Part shown: positions 6,486 through 8,200 of the stretch, piece by piece | How positions within the stretch are numbered: the first letter of the stretch is position 1 | Layout of the letters: each line of letters opens with the position of its first letter | Assembly: GCA_030690515.1 (NCBI GenBank) | Contig: JAUYGP010000695.1 | Span: 1 to 8,200 of the forward strand | Direction of reading: 5' to 3' | Source of the DNA: Giesbergeria sp. | Lineage (GTDB): Bacteria > Pseudomonadota > Gammaproteobacteria > Burkholderiales > Burkholderiaceae_C | Length of the DNA stretch: 8,200 nt | Program-made: the position numbers and the translations under genes | Notes under the pieces: generated by a model | The model's input: the letters and a program-made list of their open reading frames with translations, nothing else | Database searches by the model: none | Told to the model about the DNA's origin: nothing

Positions 6486-6845
6486 TCAGAACTTGATCAC
6501 GTTCCAGACACGGGGGCCCGTGGTGGACTCGGAGCCATTGCGACTGCCAGGCAGGTTGCGCACACCGTCAGACGGCAGCACTTCGTAGGCGGGCATATCG
6601 CCGGTCTTGGGCTGCACCGTAATGGTCTGGGTTTGCCCGCCCACGCGCAACTCGTCGACGCGACTGCCTCCGTCTTCCACGCGGATGCGCTCGGTGCGCT
6701 GGTCCTGGCGGGTGGTTTTTTGCTCTGTTTTTGGTAGCTGACTGCGCTCTACCGTCGTGCCCTGCGTGGCATTTTGACTGGTATTTTGGGCGAAGGCGGG
6801 GGCTGCAGCCAAAGCCAGCAGCAAAAGGGGGTGAAGGGCGCGCAT
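6486..6845 (-). CDS. DUF2782-like small exported protein
   Basis: A 119-residue protein with a clear Sec signal peptide, MRALHPLLLLALAAAPAFA, likely cut after residue 19. The next 30 residues are Gln/Thr/Asn-rich and low complexity. The conserved part is about 53-90 (IRVEDGGSRVDELRVGGQTQTITVQPKTG-PAYEV), ending in VWNVIKF at the C-terminus; this pattern of an E-[FL]-R-V-x-G-Q strand followed by I-x-V-x-P is what I recall of DUF2782. The function of the family is unknown. The position directly upstream of thrB matches the gene order I remember in Pseudomonas (polA, DUF2782, thrB), which supports the call. The frame stays open to 7061, but only ATG 6845 begins a signal peptide. A -10-like TACAAT lies six bases before it, implying a leaderless mRNA. 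Confidence 0.8.
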   Translation of the reverse strand: MRALHPLLLLALAAAPAFAQNTSQNATQGTTVERSQLPKTEQKTTRQDQRTERIRVEDGGSRVDELRVGGQTQTITVQPKTGDMPAYEVLPSDGVRNLPGSRNGSESTTGPRVWNVIKF

Positions 6846-6851
6846 GGCGCG

Positions 6852-6857
6852 ATTGTA
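6852..6857 (-). promoter_or_regulatory. Putative -10 box for a leaderless DUF2782-thrB transcript
   Basis: On the - strand TACAAT (5 of 6 to TATAAT) is followed by CGCGCC and then the start codon ATG (6845). This places the expected transcription start on or next to the A of ATG, and there is no Shine-Dalgarno in between. No good -35 hexamer is seen 16-18 bp upstream (AGCTTG at 17). Confidence 0.4.
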
Positions 6858-6905
6858 GGCGGGGTGGGGAGGCGCAAGCTGTGCATCCTGGCCATCCCGA
6901 ACCTG

Positions 6906-6928
6906 GCAGGCCCCCAGCAGCGGCCTGC
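6906..6928. other. Stem-loop between two minus-strand genes
   Basis: GCAGGCC (6906-6912) and GGCCTGC (6922-6928) form a perfect 7-bp stem with a 9-nt loop, 12 nt downstream of the stop of the four-cysteine gene. There is no T-run after it on the - strand, so it is a weak terminator candidate or a 3'-end-stabilising hairpin. Confidence 0.35.
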
Positions 6929-6939
6929 ACCCGATGGAC

Positions 6940-7359
6940 TCAGGGGTGCTGCGGACAGGTTCCAGCGTCACACTTGACGGTGTACTGGGCGATGAAGGTA
7001 CGAAAGTTCTTTCCCATTTTGCCCATCTGCACGCAGACATCGCCCCGGGCGTCAAACGCAAACCCTTGCGCTCCGGCGGCGTCGAGCAGCTCGACCCGTT
7101 TCAGGGCGATCTGGGCGAACTGCTCCGGGTGGTTCCATTGCACGGCGCAGATGTTGTAGTAGACGAAGGTGGAATACACCAGCTCGGACACCAAGGGCTT
7201 GTCCATTTGCAGGCGCAGCACGCCATTGTCGAGTTGCGCTGTCTTGAGGCTGTTGCCTTGCAGAGACTTTTGCAGTGTTTCGGGTACGTTCTTGAATTCG
7301 GTCCCGGCAAAGGCCAGCGAGGACGCCACGCCGATCAACAACGCGAGCCATTTTTTCAT
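6940..7359 (-). CDS. Small exported four-cysteine protein, unknown function
   Basis: A 139-residue protein that I do not recognise. It starts with a textbook Sec signal peptide, MKKWLALLIGVASSLAFA, probably cut after residue 18, giving a mature protein of about 121 residues in the periplasm or outside. The mature part has four cysteines (71, 109, 130, 135), an even number that suggests two disulfides; the last two lie in KCDAGTC near the C-terminus. Aromatic-rich VYSTFVYYNICAVQW (61-75) is a likely core strand. There is no lipobox, membrane helix or known catalytic motif. The frame extends upstream to 7425, but ATG 7359 is the only start that opens with a signal peptide, and AGAGA lies about 10 bases before it. 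It is separated from the gene on each side by about 90-140 bp and may be transcribed alone. Confidence 0.75.
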   Translation of the reverse strand: MKKWLALLIGVASSLAFAGTEFKNVPETLQKSLQGNSLKTAQLDNGVLRLQMDKPLVSELVYSTFVYYNICAVQWNHPEQFAQIALKRVELLDAAGAQGFAFDARGDVCVQMGKMGKNFRTFIAQYTVKCDAGTCPQHP

Positions 7360-7497
7360 GGTGTGATTTCTCTGGGTGGAGGTACTGAAGGCATGCGCCA
7401 AAGTGGCAAGACTACCGCATCTCACGGATGCGGCTTTCCCGCCTGCGCTTGCTGCAGTGCCACCCCCCCAAAGGACAGTGCTCGTTGGCGACGCGTT
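7360..7497. other. Intergenic region upstream of the four-cysteine gene
   Basis: A 138-bp gap between the serine hydrolase stop and the next start on the - strand. It holds the 7415-7433 stem-loop and a C7 tract (7463-7469). A promoter for the four-cysteine gene should lie here, but I could not find a convincing -35/-10 pair. Confidence 0.4.
7415..7433. terminator. Stem-loop, possible weak terminator of the serine hydrolase gene
   Basis: CCGCATC (7415-7421) and GATGCGG (7427-7433) form a perfect 7-bp stem with a 5-nt loop. It lies 64 nt beyond the stop of the serine hydrolase gene. On the - strand it is followed by TAGTCTTG, a poor T-run; on the + strand by CTTTCCC. Only a weak terminator on either strand. 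Confidence 0.3.
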
Positions 7498-8200
7498 TTA
7501 GCGCGCTGGTGCTGCCGTCGCTTCGTCATCTACGGCCTTTTGTACGGCACGGTAGAACGCCTCGCGGGCGTCACTGGCCGCGGGGTCGCGTGCGCCACCA
7601 GCCCAATTGGCGTTGGATGCGATCACGATCTTGCGCTGCGGGTCGATGAAAATGCCCTGCCCGAAAATGCCGCGTGCGGCAAAGGTGCCGTCGTCATAGG
7701 TCCACCACTGGTAGCCATAGCCGCGGCCAGGCTGGTTGATGGTAGTGCGGCGGGTGGTGGCCTCCTGCAGCCAGCCCTCGGGCACGATGCTCTGGCCGTT
7801 CACCTGGGTGCCATTGAGGATGAACTGGCCGAAGCGCGCAAAGTCCCGCGTGGCGGCCTGGATGCAGCAGCCGCTGATCTCCTGCCCGGTCTTGCTCAGA
7901 ATCCAGGTAGCCTGCTGCTCCATGCCAGCGGGCTGCCATACTTTCTCGGACAGGTAGTCCGCCAGCGGCTTTTTCGTCGCCTGGCTGACCAGAACGCCCA
8001 CCAGGTTGGTCTCGCCCGTGCTGTAAAGCCAGCGCGTGCCGGCCGGCACATCGCGTGGCAGCTTGCGCATGTAGCTCACCAGCGCATCCACGCCTGCTTC
8101 GGGTTTGTGGTTGTTGAACTTTGCCACGTCGGCGTTGGGGTCGGCGTAGTCTTCGTTCCAGCGCACGCCCGAGGTCATGGTGAGCAGCTGGCGCACGCTC
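7498..8200 (-). CDS. Serine hydrolase of the beta-lactamase / penicillin-binding fold, C-terminal part
   Basis: Only the last 233 residues are in the window; the start and the SxxK nucleophile motif lie beyond the right edge. The visible part begins SVRQLLTMTSGVRW, the conserved segment that follows the nucleophile helix in class C-type serine hydrolases (AmpC, EstB, 6-aminohexanoate-dimer hydrolase and relatives). WLYSTGETNLVG, with Tyr about 58 residues in, fits the second catalytic motif YxS/N. YGYQWWTYDDGTFAARGIFGQGIFIDPQRKIVIASNAN is the usual C-terminal strand region; in place of the common HxG or KTG it reads FGQG, as in NylB-like members. A Cys-Cys pair (GCCI) precedes a helix. Substrate cannot be told: ester, amide and peptide hydrolases share these motifs. 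It is the most upstream visible gene on this strand and is followed by a 138-bp gap. Confidence 0.88.
   Translation of the reverse strand, partial: SVRQLLTMTSGVRWNEDYADPNADVAKFNNHKPEAGVDALVSYMRKLPRDVPAGTRWLYSTGETNLVGVLVSQATKKPLADYLSEKVWQPAGMEQQATWILSKTGQEISGCCIQAATRDFARFGQFILNGTQVNGQSIVPEGWLQEATTRRTTINQPGRGYGYQWWTYDDGTFAARGIFGQGIFIDPQRKIVIASNANWAGGARDPAASDAREAFYRAVQKAVDDEATAAPAR

Noticed and set aside
5582..6737. Open frames on the + strand opposite thrB
   Set aside because: Arg/Gly/Ala-rich shadow translations; the - strand encodes an unmistakable homoserine kinase with catalytic motifs.
6846..7061. N-terminal extension of the DUF2782-like frame
   Set aside because: It would bury the obvious signal peptide by 72 residues and would overlap the four-cysteine gene in another frame.

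Overview
The window reads as ordinary chromosome of a GC-rich betaproteobacterium, most likely of the family Comamonadaceae (Acidovorax-like). This rests on the UvrD, PhoX and ThrB protein types, the BPSS1780-type membrane protein, the pairing of a DUF2782-like gene with thrB, and a short repeat inside uvrD that I recall from many genomes of that family. The assignment is from memory of protein families, not from a search.

Layout. On the + strand: the C-terminal part of the DNA helicase gene uvrD (cut by the left edge) and a full phoX-type alkaline phosphatase gene with a twin-arginine signal. On the - strand, from right to left: the C-terminal part of a beta-lactamase-fold serine hydrolase (cut by the right edge), a small exported four-cysteine protein of unknown function, a small exported DUF2782-like protein, homoserine kinase thrB, a BPSS1780-type polytopic membrane protein, and a Tat-exported FecR-domain protein that converges on phoX. 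There is no CRISPR, tRNA, rRNA, transposase or phage gene.

How the genes relate. DUF2782-like and thrB look like one transcription unit. The BPSS1780-type gene and the fecR-like gene overlap by 41 bp and are probably co-transcribed. phoX appears to have its own phosphate-starvation promoter: three CTGTCAT-like half-sites in exact 11-bp phase, with a -10-like hexamer 10 bp after the last one. Its probable terminator lies inside the 3' end of the convergent fecR-like gene.

The most interesting unexplained structures are non-coding: (1) a 106-bp dyad element between thrB and the BPSS1780-type gene, with 27-bp imperfect inverted arms and a perfect 12-bp palindrome on the same centre; (2) a repeat inserted in frame in the uvrD linker, flanked by 9-bp direct repeats exactly 21 codons apart; (3) a -10 box placed so that the DUF2782-like mRNA would be leaderless. 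I see no new multi-gene system; the coding content is mostly housekeeping.
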